64,000 bases of DNA, taken from contig NZ_AWZV01000035.1 of assembly GCF_000472545.1 (NCBI RefSeq), forward strand, positions 1 to 64,000. The letters are read 5' to 3'. Source of the stretch: Burkholderia sp. WSM2232. GTDB taxonomy: Bacteria > Pseudomonadota > Gammaproteobacteria > Burkholderiales > Burkholderiaceae. The notes below the pieces were generated by a model. The model did not search any database. It worked only from the letters and a program-made list of their open reading frames with translations, and had not been told where the DNA came from. The position numbers were made by a program, and so were the translations under genes. Shown piece by piece: positions 54,990 to 63,263 of the stretch; position 1 is the stretch's first letter; each line of letters opens with the position of its first letter.

Positions 54990-55241
54990 ATGCGCACTAC
55001 CGGGTCCTCCGGGTCAATGGCCCTGCTCACCGAATACGACGACGCAACCGGGCGCGAACTGCGCACGCTGCGCCTCGAGTCGACAGAAGACGGCAAAGGC
55101 ATCCTGCTGATCGAGGTCGATGAGCGCAAGCCAGGCATACATCGGGAAGTGCGCTACGAGATCACGCCGGCCGAGCTGATTGCCGCGATTCGCGCGCACG
55201 GCGCCGAGTTGCCGGGCGAACAGCACAACCATCGTCAGTAA
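54990..55241 (+). CDS. Hypothetical 83-residue protein
   Basis: A small acidic protein, MRTTGSSGSMALLTEYDDAT, with a beta-rich look (LRTLRLESTEDGKGILLIEVDE, EVRYEITPAELIAAIRAHG). AAGGA lies 9 bp before the ATG. No family is recognised. The even charge and alternating pattern suggest a folded small domain. Confidence 0.65.
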   Translation: MRTTGSSGSMALLTEYDDATGRELRTLRLESTEDGKGILLIEVDERKPGIHREVRYEITPAELIAAIRAHGAELPGEQHNHRQ

Positions 55242-55602
55242 CTGCAACCGGTAGCGGAAAAAGGCACGGGCGCCACCATGCAGTGAACGCGGTGGGTGCA
55301 ATGAGCGCGGTACAGCGCCGCGTGAACCGTCGCACTCGCCGCGCGCCGCTTCCGTTACCCTCACTGCCGCGCCGATTGCGGCTTCGTGAGCTTCACGTGT
55401 TATTCATTCAGTTCGGGTTGCGCTGCGTTGCTGTCCGCGGCCTGCGCGCTCAGGCCGCCGGGCAAACGGCGCTTACCTCGCAACCCCGAATAACCGCTGA
55501 TTTTCAAGGGCTTTGCATACCTTGAAAATGGTCCATAATCGCTCCATTCTCCTTTGCTCTTTTACTGCGCACCGGGCCTGAAAAGGCCGCGGATGTAAGT
55601 CG
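55242..55602. other. Intergenic stretch ending in the DedA-gene promoter
   Basis: About 360 bp without a gene. Its right end (from 55501) holds the dyad and promoter candidate described separately. Confidence 0.5.
55501..55539 (+). promoter_or_regulatory. Dyad and promoter before the DedA-rhodanese gene
   Basis: TTTTCAAGG (55501-55509) and CCTTGAAAA (55520-55528) are a perfect 9-bp inverted repeat separated by 10 bp. A CATAAT -10 (55534-55539) with a TTTGCA -35 (55512-55517, 16-bp spacer) overlaps it, so a protein bound to the dyad would cover the promoter. Confidence 0.55.
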
Positions 55603-56595
55603 ATGCTACATGATCTCGTCGAGCAATACGGCCCGGCGCTCATTTTTGCCAACGTGCTCGCCGCCTCCATCGGGCTGCCCGTGCCGGCCATGCCGTCGCT
55701 CGTGTTGTTCGGCGCGATGGCTGCAATGCATCCGGGCTCTGTCGGCACTCAATTGCTGCCGGTGCTGGTGCTGTCCATATTCGCGACGCTGATCGGAGAC
55801 AGCGCCTGGTATCTGGCCGGCCGCGTGTACGGCGGCAACACTCTGAAAACCATCTGCCGGCTGTCGCTTTCGCGTGACACCTGCGTCAAGAAAACGGAGC
55901 GTTTTTTCGGACGTTGGGGCGTGCGCGTGCTGGCCGTCGCCAAGTTCGTCCCCGGTTTGTCGATCGTGTCGATTCCAATGGCGGGCGCCATGGGCACGCG
56001 CTACCGCACTTTTCTCACTTACGACAGCATTGGTGCCGCGTTGTGGTCGGGCACCGGACTGATCGTCGGTGCGTTGTTCGCGCACCAGATCGACATGGTG
56101 TTCGCTGCGGCGGGGCAGCTCGGGCGCACAGCCGGCGCCGTCGCGATCGCGTTGTTGCTGTTGTATGCGGTGTACCGCTGGATTCGCCGTCGTCAGCTCA
56201 TCAACAAGCTCGCGTCCGCGCGTATGGAAGTGGACGAACTCGCCGCGCTGGTCGCCGCGGGCAAGACGCCGGTGCTGTTCGACATTCGCTCGCACGAGAA
56301 ACGCAAGCTCGACCCGTTTGTGATTCCGGGCTCGCAATTCGCCGACGAACGGCAACTGGACCAGATCGTCGCTGCTTATCCGCGTGACCAGAAATTGGTG
56401 ATCTACTGTTCGTGTCCCAATGAAATTTCGGCCGCATGGATGGCCAAGCAGTTGAACGAAGCAGGCTTTGACGATGTGCTGCCGTTGCGCGGCGGCATGG
56501 AAGCCTGGCGCGACTCCGGTCGGCCCGTCGAGGCCCTGCCCGGCATGCCGCCGCCCGAAGCCGCCGTCGAGCATATCGCGCCCAAAGCGGTTTAA
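55603..56595 (+). CDS. DedA-family membrane protein fused to a rhodanese domain
   Basis: A 330-residue fusion. Residues 1-200 are DedA/SNARE-associated (FATLIGDSAWYLAGRVYGG, FGRWGVRVLAVAKFVPGLSIVSIPMAGAMG); such proteins flip phospholipids or undecaprenyl phosphate. Residues 210-310 are a rhodanese domain with LFDIRSHEKRK and the active-site loop YCSCPNEIS, whose Cys can carry persulfide. The pairing joins envelope lipid transport and sulfur transfer. It is followed after 85 bp by the cyclic-nucleotide-domain reductase. Confidence 0.9.
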   Translation: MLHDLVEQYGPALIFANVLAASIGLPVPAMPSLVLFGAMAAMHPGSVGTQLLPVLVLSIFATLIGDSAWYLAGRVYGGNTLKTICRLSLSRDTCVKKTERFFGRWGVRVLAVAKFVPGLSIVSIPMAGAMGTRYRTFLTYDSIGAALWSGTGLIVGALFAHQIDMVFAAAGQLGRTAGAVAIALLLLYAVYRWIRRRQLINKLASARMEVDELAALVAAGKTPVLFDIRSHEKRKLDPFVIPGSQFADERQLDQIVAAYPRDQKLVIYCSCPNEISAAWMAKQLNEAGFDDVLPLRGGMEAWRDSGRPVEALPGMPPPEAAVEHIAPKAV

Positions 56596-56680
56596 CGCCG
56601 CGGCGCCTCTGTTCGCGCTGCCGGACGTGCGTGGTCGCGCCTTCGTTCAGTCAATCAATGAACACCGAAGGAGCGGTTCG

Positions 56681-58396
56681 ATGCTTTCCACTGCAGAACC
56701 CGAAGTACAGCCCGAGGCCGTAGTCGCCGACGCGCCTTTCTCCAATCTGTCCACTCGCATGCATCAGATGTTCCCCGCGCTCACCGCGGCGGAGATCGAG
56801 CGCGTGCGCAAGTTCGGCGAAATGGGCAAATGGCAGTCGGGCGAGTTGTTGTTCGAGACCGGCCACACGGGGCCGGGCATGTTCGTGCTGCTCGAAGGGC
56901 GCGTGAAAATCTATCAACGCGACGGTATCGGCCGCGAAGTCGTGATCGGCGAACATGGACCGGGGCATTTCCTTGCCGAGGTCGGCCAACTGTCCGGACG
57001 CCATGCGCTCGTCAGCGGCATGGCGCTCAGCCATGTCGAAGCGCTCCTGATTCCCCCGGAGAAGCTGCGCGCGCTGCTCGTTGCTGAAGCGGAACTCGGC
57101 GAGCGCATCATGCGCGCGCTGATTCTGCGGCGCGTGTCGTTGATCGAAAAAGGCGCGGGCGGCCCGATCCTCATCGGCAGCAGTACCGACGCGCGGCTCG
57201 TCATGCTGCAGGGCTTCCTGTCGCGCAATGGCCATCCGCACTCCACCATCGACGAGTGCGACGAGGAAGCACTGCGTCTCGTCGAGCAATTCGGCGCGCA
57301 GCCGGAAGACATGCCGCTCGTGATCTGCCCGGGCGGCTCGGTGCTGCGTCGTCCGAGCATGCCCGAACTGGCAACCGCGCTGGGTCTGCTGCCGGATCTG
57401 AACGACTCGATGGTGTACGACGTCGCCATCGTGGGCGCAGGACCGGCCGGGCTCGCCACTGCAGTGTACGCGGCGTCGGAAGGTCTTTCGGTGATCGTGC
57501 TCGACAGCCGTGCGCCCGGCGGCCAGGCCGGCGCGAGCTCGCGAATCGAAAACTATCTCGGCTTTCCGACCGGCATCTCCGGTCAGGCACTGGCGGGCCG
57601 CGCGTTCGTGCAGGCGCAGAAGTTCGGCGCGCACGTCGCGATTCCGGTCAACGTGAAGGCGCTGCATTGCGGCGAGGCGCCGTACCGCCTTGAACTGAAA
57701 TGCGGCGGCCATATCAGCGCTCGCACCATCGTGATTGCAAGCGGCGCCGTGTACCGGCGCCCGGCGCTCGAAGGACTCGACCGTTTCGAAGGACGCGGCG
57801 TGTACTACTGGGCGTCGCCTGTCGAAGCCAAGCTGTGCAAGCGCCAGGAAGTCGTGCTGGTGGGCGGCGGCAATTCGGCGGGACAGGCTATCGTCTATCT
57901 GGCGACACACGCGGCGAAGGTCCACGTACTGATCCGGCGCAGCGGCTTCGAGGCGACCATGTCGCGCTACCTGATTGACCGCATCCGCTCGTTGCCGAAT
58001 GTGATCGTCCATCCGCATTCGGAAGTCGGCCGGCTCGTTGCGGACGAGAGCGGCCTCGCGGCGGTCGCGCTGAAAAAGCCGCTACCCGACGGCACCGACC
58101 GCATAGACACGCGGCACCTGTTCCTTTTCACCGGCGCGGACCCGAACACCGACTGGCTGCGCACCTGCGGCGTCGAACTGGACGACAAGGGCTTCGTGCT
58201 CACCGGCACCGGCGCAGAGGGAGCCTCGGCGTGCGACCTCGCGACCACGGTGAAGGGCGTGTATGCGATCGGCGACGCGCGCGCGGGTTCGACCAAACGC
58301 GTGGCGGCGGCGGTCGGCGAAGGTGCTGCCGTGGTCGCGCAGATCCACCAACTGCTCGCACTTTCCCCAGAAGAAGCGGTTGCTTCCGTGGCCTGA
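56681..58396 (+). CDS. Cyclic-nucleotide-binding domain/thioredoxin-reductase-like fusion
   Basis: A 571-residue protein. Residues 30-150 form a CRP-like cNMP-binding domain (GELLFETGHTGPGMFVLLEGRVKIYQRDG). Residues 160-240 form a thioredoxin/response-like middle domain without a CxxC. The C-terminal 325 residues follow thioredoxin reductase: VAIVGAGPAGLATAVYAASEG, RIENYLGFPTGISG, VVLVGGGNSAGQAIVYLA and GVYAIGDARAGSTKRVAAAVGEGA. Where the reductase has its CATC redox pair, this has W377-A-S-P380 (in VYYWASPVEAKLC). The enzyme therefore probably cannot reduce thioredoxin by the usual route. AAGGAGCGG precedes ATG 56681. Confidence 0.88.
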   Translation: MLSTAEPEVQPEAVVADAPFSNLSTRMHQMFPALTAAEIERVRKFGEMGKWQSGELLFETGHTGPGMFVLLEGRVKIYQRDGIGREVVIGEHGPGHFLAEVGQLSGRHALVSGMALSHVEALLIPPEKLRALLVAEAELGERIMRALILRRVSLIEKGAGGPILIGSSTDARLVMLQGFLSRNGHPHSTIDECDEEALRLVEQFGAQPEDMPLVICPGGSVLRRPSMPELATALGLLPDLNDSMVYDVAIVGAGPAGLATAVYAASEGLSVIVLDSRAPGGQAGASSRIENYLGFPTGISGQALAGRAFVQAQKFGAHVAIPVNVKALHCGEAPYRLELKCGGHISARTIVIASGAVYRRPALEGLDRFEGRGVYYWASPVEAKLCKRQEVVLVGGGNSAGQAIVYLATHAAKVHVLIRRSGFEATMSRYLIDRIRSLPNVIVHPHSEVGRLVADESGLAAVALKKPLPDGTDRIDTRHLFLFTGADPNTDWLRTCGVELDDKGFVLTGTGAEGASACDLATTVKGVYAIGDARAGSTKRVAAAVGEGAAVVAQIHQLLALSPEEAVASVA

Positions 58397-58480
58397 GTTG
58401 GCTTGAACGTGGGGCTCCCGCTGCCGTTGCCATGCGGGAGCGGCGGTGGTCGGGGCGGCGCTCCCGCACGGCGACGCCTG

Positions 58481-58540
58481 GCGGGCTGGCTGGCGGGCTG
58501 GCGGGCTGGCGGGCTGGCGGGCTGGCGGGCTGGCGGGCTG
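58481..58540. repeat. 8-bp tandem repeat GCGGGCTG
   Basis: One unit at 58481-58488, a 4-bp half unit, then six perfect units from 58493 to 58540. Confidence 0.9.
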
Positions 58541-58567
58541 GCGGTCGGGCGTCTCGCGGTCTCGGGT

Positions 58568-58637
58568 CTCGCGGTGGCGGTCTCGCGGTGGCGGTCTCGC
58601 GGTGGCGGTCTCGCGGTGGCGGTCTCGCGGTGGCGGG
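58568..58637. repeat. 14-bp tandem repeat CTCGCGGTGGCGGT
   Basis: Five units (starts 58568, 58582, 58596, 58610, 58624), the last with one mismatch, immediately beside the 8-bp array. Confidence 0.9.
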
Positions 58638-58869
58638 CTGGCGGTCGGGCGCGCATGGCTGCACGGCTGCGGCGCGGCCGTGCAGCCGCAAACCCCGTCG
58701 GCTTTCATATGCCGGGATCGCCGCACTCACGGGGTAATGCCCTGTTACACACACCTGCAACTGGTTGCACCTGCTTTTCTTTCTGCCTCGTAATATGAAC
58801 GTCAGCCATTCGACAGCGAATGCTGACGATCGAAACCAGTCACCGTATGGCTGGACACAGGAGAAAAGC

Positions 58870-59148
58870 ATGAACACACGCGCCAACGTGATTGCCGCCC
58901 TGGGACTTGTCGCCGCCTGCGCATCGACTGCTGCCTTCGCCGGCGTCGATGTCGGCGTGTTCGTCAACACCCCGGGCCCCATCTACGCCGCGCCGCCGGT
59001 GATGTATGCGCCGCCCCCGCCCGTCGTCTATGCACCTCAGCCGGTCTACGGCTACGGCTACCGCGACGACTACTACCGGGAGCGCCGCTGGCACCACGGT
59101 CATGGCCGCCACCGCGGCTGGGACAAGCACCACGGACGCGGTTGGTAA
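58870..59148 (+). CDS. Small secreted Pro/Tyr/His-rich protein, function unknown
   Basis: A 92-residue protein with a signal peptide (MNTRANVIAALGLVAACAST, cleavage near AFAG at residue 24-25). The mature part is rich in Pro and Tyr (APPVMYAPPPPVVYAPQPVY) and ends in a His/Arg-rich tail (RRWHHGHGRHRGWDKHHGRG). AGGAGAAAAGC lies before the ATG. This style of YAPPP...H-rich periplasmic protein is typical of Burkholderiaceae; metal binding by the tail is possible. Confidence 0.75.
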   Translation: MNTRANVIAALGLVAACASTAAFAGVDVGVFVNTPGPIYAAPPVMYAPPPPVVYAPQPVYGYGYRDDYYRERRWHHGHGRHRGWDKHHGRGW

Positions 59149-59393
59149 GCCGCCGTCGCAAACGGGAGAAAGGGCCGCCTGCACGCCGTCCCCCGCCGTA
59201 CCCGCGCCGCACCGTACCCGCGCCGCAAAGCGCCGACGCTTCCCTTCGGCCTCACGTCCGCTCCCGGTTGCGCCACTGGCACGCCGAACCGCCTTCCCGC
59301 ACCGCCCCGTCGCGTTCACGCTAAAGTATCGTCTGCCGATTGCGGCGCGCTCCCTGCCCGCTCCATCGCAGCCACCTACTGAACGACGTTCGC

Positions 59394-60683
59394 GTGAAGA
59401 CTCTTTCGCTGTCCGCCGCCCGCACGCTTCATCTCGCTGCACAAGGTCTGCTGTCGCCGCCGCGCCGCAAGGCCACCAAAGCCGACGTGCTCGACGCAAT
59501 CCGGCGCATGGCGCAATTGCAGATCGACACGATCCATGTGGTCGCGCGCAGCCCTTATCTCGTGCTTTTTAGCCGGCTCGGCGCCTACTCGCAACACTGG
59601 CTCGACGAGCATCTCGCCGAAGGCAAACTCTTCGAGTACTGGTCGCATGAAGCCTGTTTCGTGCCGATCGAAGACTACGGTCTGCTGCGCCATCGCATGC
59701 TGGACCCGAGCGGCATGGGCTGGAAATACGCGGCCGACTGGCACGCCAGGCATCGCCGCGAAATCGACAAGCTCCTTGAGCACATTCGCGCGAGCGGCCC
59801 GGTTCGCTCGGCGGATTTCGCGCGCGAGTCCGGCAAGGGTAACGGCTGGTGGGACTGGAAGCCGGAGAAGCGTCACCTGGAAGTGCTGTTTGCGATCGGG
59901 CAACTGATGGTGACGGAGCGGCGCAATTTTCAGCGCGTCTACGATGTGACCGAACGCGTGTTGCCGAACTGGAACGACGCTCGCGATCTGCCGCCGGCGC
60001 ATGTCGTCTCCAGCGAACTGCTGCGCCGCACCTGCCGGGCGCTAGGTGTCGTGCGGGCCGACTGGGTGGCGGACTACTATCGGCTGCCGCGCCGTCCGTA
60101 TCGCGATGATCTTCGGGCGCTGGCCGATCAGGGCGAGTTGATCGCCGTGCAGGTGCCCGGCTGGAAACATGACACATTCGTGCATCGCGATTTCGCGCCC
60201 TTGGTCGACGACGCTGCGAGCGGCAAACTCGCGTCAACCGTGACGACCGTGTTGTCGCCGTTCGACCCCGTCGTGTGGGACCGCAAGCGAGCGGCCGCGC
60301 TGTTCGACTTCGACTACGCGATCGAGTGCTACACGCCGGCGGCCAAGCGCAAGTATGGCTATTTCGTGCTGCCGCTCTTGAGCCGCGGGCGCCTGGTCGG
60401 CCGCGTCGATGCCAAAGCGCACCGCGCACAAGGCATCTTCGAGCTGAAATCGGTGCATATGGAAGCGGGCGTGCGCCCGAGCGCCCGGCTCGCCGGCGAT
60501 TTGCGGCGGGCCTTGCAACGGTGTGCGGATTGGCACGGCACACCGCAATTGCAGATCACGTCGGCAGCGCCGGAATGGATGGAGGCGCTCGGCGCAAACG
60601 CGGACTTGGGGGCGAGGGCGAGGGCGAGGGCGAGGGCGAGGGCGAGGGCGGACGCGGATGCGGATGCGAGTACAGACGTGTGA
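59394..60683 (+). CDS. YcaQ/AlkZ-family DNA glycosylase-like winged-helix protein
   Basis: A 429-residue HTH_42-family protein. The N-terminal part has RRMAQLQIDTIHVVARSPYLVLFSRLG, containing the Q43-I44-D45 motif that fits the Q-phi-D catalytic motif of YcaQ-type interstrand-crosslink glycosylases. LFEYWSHEACFVPIEDYGLL and FDPVVWDRKRAAALFDFDYAIECY are other family landmarks. Its role would be removal of crosslinked or alkylated bases. The GTG at 59394 is my preferred start; its ribosome-binding site is weak. The last 20 residues are a simple Ala-Arg then Ala-Asp run coded by a 6-bp repeat, so the C-terminus probably varies between strains. Confidence 0.83.
   Translation: MKTLSLSAARTLHLAAQGLLSPPRRKATKADVLDAIRRMAQLQIDTIHVVARSPYLVLFSRLGAYSQHWLDEHLAEGKLFEYWSHEACFVPIEDYGLLRHRMLDPSGMGWKYAADWHARHRREIDKLLEHIRASGPVRSADFARESGKGNGWWDWKPEKRHLEVLFAIGQLMVTERRNFQRVYDVTERVLPNWNDARDLPPAHVVSSELLRRTCRALGVVRADWVADYYRLPRRPYRDDLRALADQGELIAVQVPGWKHDTFVHRDFAPLVDDAASGKLASTVTTVLSPFDPVVWDRKRAAALFDFDYAIECYTPAAKRKYGYFVLPLLSRGRLVGRVDAKAHRAQGIFELKSVHMEAGVRPSARLAGDLRRALQRCADWHGTPQLQITSAAPEWMEALGANADLGARARARARARARADADADASTDV
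60611..60646 (+). repeat. 6-bp coding repeat GGCGAG
   Basis: Six perfect units, followed by GGCGGA, near the 3' end of the YcaQ-like gene. They encode alternating Ala and Arg. Confidence 0.9.
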
Positions 60684-60713
60684 GCCTGATCCCGGCGTCG
60701 CCGTGAGCGGATG

Positions 60714-60860
<147 letters not shown>

Positions 60861-60945
60861 TGCTGGCGGCAGGGGCAATCGCAGTCGCAGTGGCAATGGC
60901 AGCAGCCCGCGCCAGCGGCACCATCACCGCCATACCAGCACAAAA

Positions 60946-61545
60946 TCAATGCAACGCCGACCACGCAAGCGACAGCGAAAACACCCCGAGCACAACCGAC
61001 GCGCCCCGCTGCATCTTCGCCGGGTCGAGCCAGCCGAGCCTGCCGCTGCCGAGCGCCGCGCCGAACGCGATCCAGGCAAGCGCAATGGGCGCGAGCAGGC
61101 ACGCGAACACCAGCATCGCCACCAGGTACGCAGGCCAGTGCGCAAAAGCGTCAGCCGGAAAAATCGTGCCCGCAAAGAGCAGCGCTTTCGGATTGAGCAG
61201 CGTCGCGACGAACAGGCTGCGCATGCCGTTCGCTTTCTGCGTGGAGTCGGGCAGCGCGACGGCTGCGCGCCACATGTCGACAGCGAGCCACGCAATGTAC
61301 AAACCCGCCGCCGCCCGCAGCGCGGCGGGCAGCCACGGCAGCGCGTGCGCGGCCTGCGCGAGAAAGCGTCCCCACACGGAAATGGCAACCAGATAGCCGG
61401 CGAGCTCCGCGGCGACGAGCGGCACGGAGCGCCGCACGCCCTGGCGCAGCCCGGCTGATGCAAGCAACGTATTGGTAGGGCCCGGCGTGATCAGCACGAC
61501 GACAATGCCGACGGCGAACAGCGCGATAGCGGACGCAGAGAACAT
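60946..61545 (-). CDS. LysE/RhtB-family exporter
   Basis: A 199-residue membrane protein with about six helices. The family signature VLITPGPTNTLLASAGLRQGVRRSVPLVAAELAGY is at the N-terminus and FVATLLNPKALLFAGTIFP is in the middle. These proteins export amino acids or related metabolites; the substrate is unknown. ATG 61545 is used; no strong ribosome-binding site is visible, so a start at 61557 remains possible. Confidence 0.87.
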   Translation of the reverse strand: MFSASAIALFAVGIVVVLITPGPTNTLLASAGLRQGVRRSVPLVAAELAGYLVAISVWGRFLAQAAHALPWLPAALRAAAGLYIAWLAVDMWRAAVALPDSTQKANGMRSLFVATLLNPKALLFAGTIFPADAFAHWPAYLVAMLVFACLLAPIALAWIAFGAALGSGRLGWLDPAKMQRGASVVLGVFSLSLAWSALH

Positions 61546-61691
61546 GGAAAGGCGCAAGGTGAAAAACGGTGCGCCTTTTTATCACAGAAGCGGACGGGCA
61601 CCACGCGCGGCAACCGGCCGCGATGACCGATCGCAACCGATCACGGCCGATCGCAATCGTCAGTGCCAGGCGGACAAGTCGCGAACGCCGC

Positions 61692-61949
61692 TTAGTGGTC
61701 CAGCTTCGCGCGCATTTCGCGAGCGGCTTCGAGCAACCCTTCGTAGCCCGAACGGGCATGCTCGGGCAGGTCGGGGTCGCCGACCAACGTGCCCAGCGTT
61801 TCGATCAGGCTGTACAGAATGCCCTTCGCGGCGCCCGACGCTATGCTGCCGGATGACACCTGTTGATCCACGTGACTCAGCGCCGCGTCGAGGTTTTCCA
61901 GATCGGGCCGGTCGCCCGTGGGCGGCTTGGGTGTTACGTCTTGCGTCAT
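61692..61949 (-). CDS. Hypothetical 85-residue protein
   Basis: It begins MTQDVTPKPPTGDRPDLENL, then is mostly helical and Ala/Leu-rich (GAAKGILYSLIETLGTLVGD, LEAAREMRAKLDH). GGGGAG lies about 12 bp before the ATG. No family recognised. Confidence 0.6.
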   Translation of the reverse strand: MTQDVTPKPPTGDRPDLENLDAALSHVDQQVSSGSIASGAAKGILYSLIETLGTLVGDPDLPEHARSGYEGLLEAAREMRAKLDH

Positions 61950-62164
61950 GATGATGCATCTCCCCGTTAAAGCGTCATGAACGAGCCATCCATTCACGCT
62001 TGTTATATACCGATCAAGCGTTGCCGTCCATTCGCGATCCGCGCGAGTCAAGCCGGCGCACTCGCCGCCCGCCATGCACCGCGGCGACGTGGGGAAAGTT
62101 CGCGACATTGCGACGCTTTGCTACAGACCGCCCGCTGCGCTTGCAAAAACCACCCGCAGCGCTT

Positions 62165-63088
62165 TTAGGGGTGCGCTTTACGCTTCATGTCGCTGCAATG
62201 ACCGCGCCGCCCGAAGATGCGCCGGCTCATGTCGAATGCGACGAGATTGCCTGCCACCACCAGCAGCAAGCCGATCACCGCCAACGCAGACCACTGGTAG
62301 CCCTCGAATACCGTCGACACCGCCAGCGCGACGATGGGAAAGAGCACGGTCGAATAAGCCGCGCGCTCCGGGCCGATGCGCCCGACCAGCATCAGATACG
62401 CGGTAAAGCCGATCACCGAGCCGAACACCGAGAGATACGCGAGCGCACCGACGTAACGCGCCGACGGCTCGATCGCGAACGGAAAGCCGGCCAACACGCT
62501 GCCCACGGTCAGCACGCTCGCGCCGATCAGCATCGCCCAGCTATTCGTGGCGAACGGATGCAAGCCCATGGCTTGCATCCGGCTCGACAGCAGATTGCCC
62601 GCCGAAAAACACAGCGTGCCGAGAAACGCGATGCCCAGCCCGACCCAGGCCGCGTGATCGCCCAGATGCCCGCTCATTTGCTGAATAAACAGACACACAA
62701 TGCCGACGAGGCCAAGCATCGCGCCGGCAATCGCGGAAGGCTGCAACGGGCGGCCCATGAACAGCCGTCCGTTGAGCGAATTCAGAAGCGGCGCGGTCGA
62801 AAACACCACGGCGACGAGCCCGCTCGGCACCACCTGTTCCGCGTAGTAAAAGCACAGAAAGTTGACGCAGAAAAGCGCCAGCCCCTGCGCGACGAGAAAG
62901 CGCCAGGCGGCGCGCGGCGGCCACATGGGCCGGCGCATGATGCGCAACAGCGCGAACAGCAGCAGTGCGGCGATCCAGAAGCGCCACGCGATCGACACCG
63001 GCGGCGGCACCGCGCCCAGTTGCCATTTGATCGCGATCCACGTCGTGCCCCAGATCAGCACGGTAATCGCATAAAGGAACAGATTCAT
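62165..63088 (-). CDS. EamA (DMT) family transporter
   Basis: A 307-residue permease with ten predicted helices in two EamA repeats (ITVLIWGTTWIAIKWQLGAV; GIAFLGTLCFSAGNLLSSRM). The drug/metabolite superfamily usually exports small metabolites; the substrate is unknown. ATG 63088 gives the natural start MNLFLYAITVLIWG. It is divergent, with about 175 bp between, from the AraC regulator at the window end, which may control it. Confidence 0.88.
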   Translation of the reverse strand: MNLFLYAITVLIWGTTWIAIKWQLGAVPPPVSIAWRFWIAALLLFALLRIMRRPMWPPRAAWRFLVAQGLALFCVNFLCFYYAEQVVPSGLVAVVFSTAPLLNSLNGRLFMGRPLQPSAIAGAMLGLVGIVCLFIQQMSGHLGDHAAWVGLGIAFLGTLCFSAGNLLSSRMQAMGLHPFATNSWAMLIGASVLTVGSVLAGFPFAIEPSARYVGALAYLSVFGSVIGFTAYLMLVGRIGPERAAYSTVLFPIVALAVSTVFEGYQWSALAVIGLLLVVAGNLVAFDMSRRIFGRRGHCSDMKRKAHP

Positions 63089-63263
63089 GGTGAGGCCTGC
63101 ATACAGCGAGTACGGGCCTCGCACTATGACGCAGCGCGGCTCGCGGAACTTGTCCAGGATTGCGCATTTTTCGGCGTGCATCGCCGCTGCCCGTGTCGTC
63201 GCGCGTCGCGAGCCGTATACTCGGCTGATCTCCGCAAAAAACGACAACCGCCAAGCCAGTCCC

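Larger units (their letters stand above)
58397..58869. other. Intergenic region built largely of short repeats
   Basis: About 470 bp. A GCTCCCGC/GCGGGAGC hairpin (58414-58421, 58434-58441) follows the reductase gene and is succeeded by the 8-bp and 14-bp arrays listed below. No gene is supported; the open frames come from repeats without stop codons. Confidence 0.6.

Noticed and set aside
58403..58798. Gly/Trp-Arg-rich repeat proteins over 58.4-58.8 kb
   Set aside because: Open frames come from 8-bp and 14-bp arrays without stops; the composition is that of the repeat on all frames.
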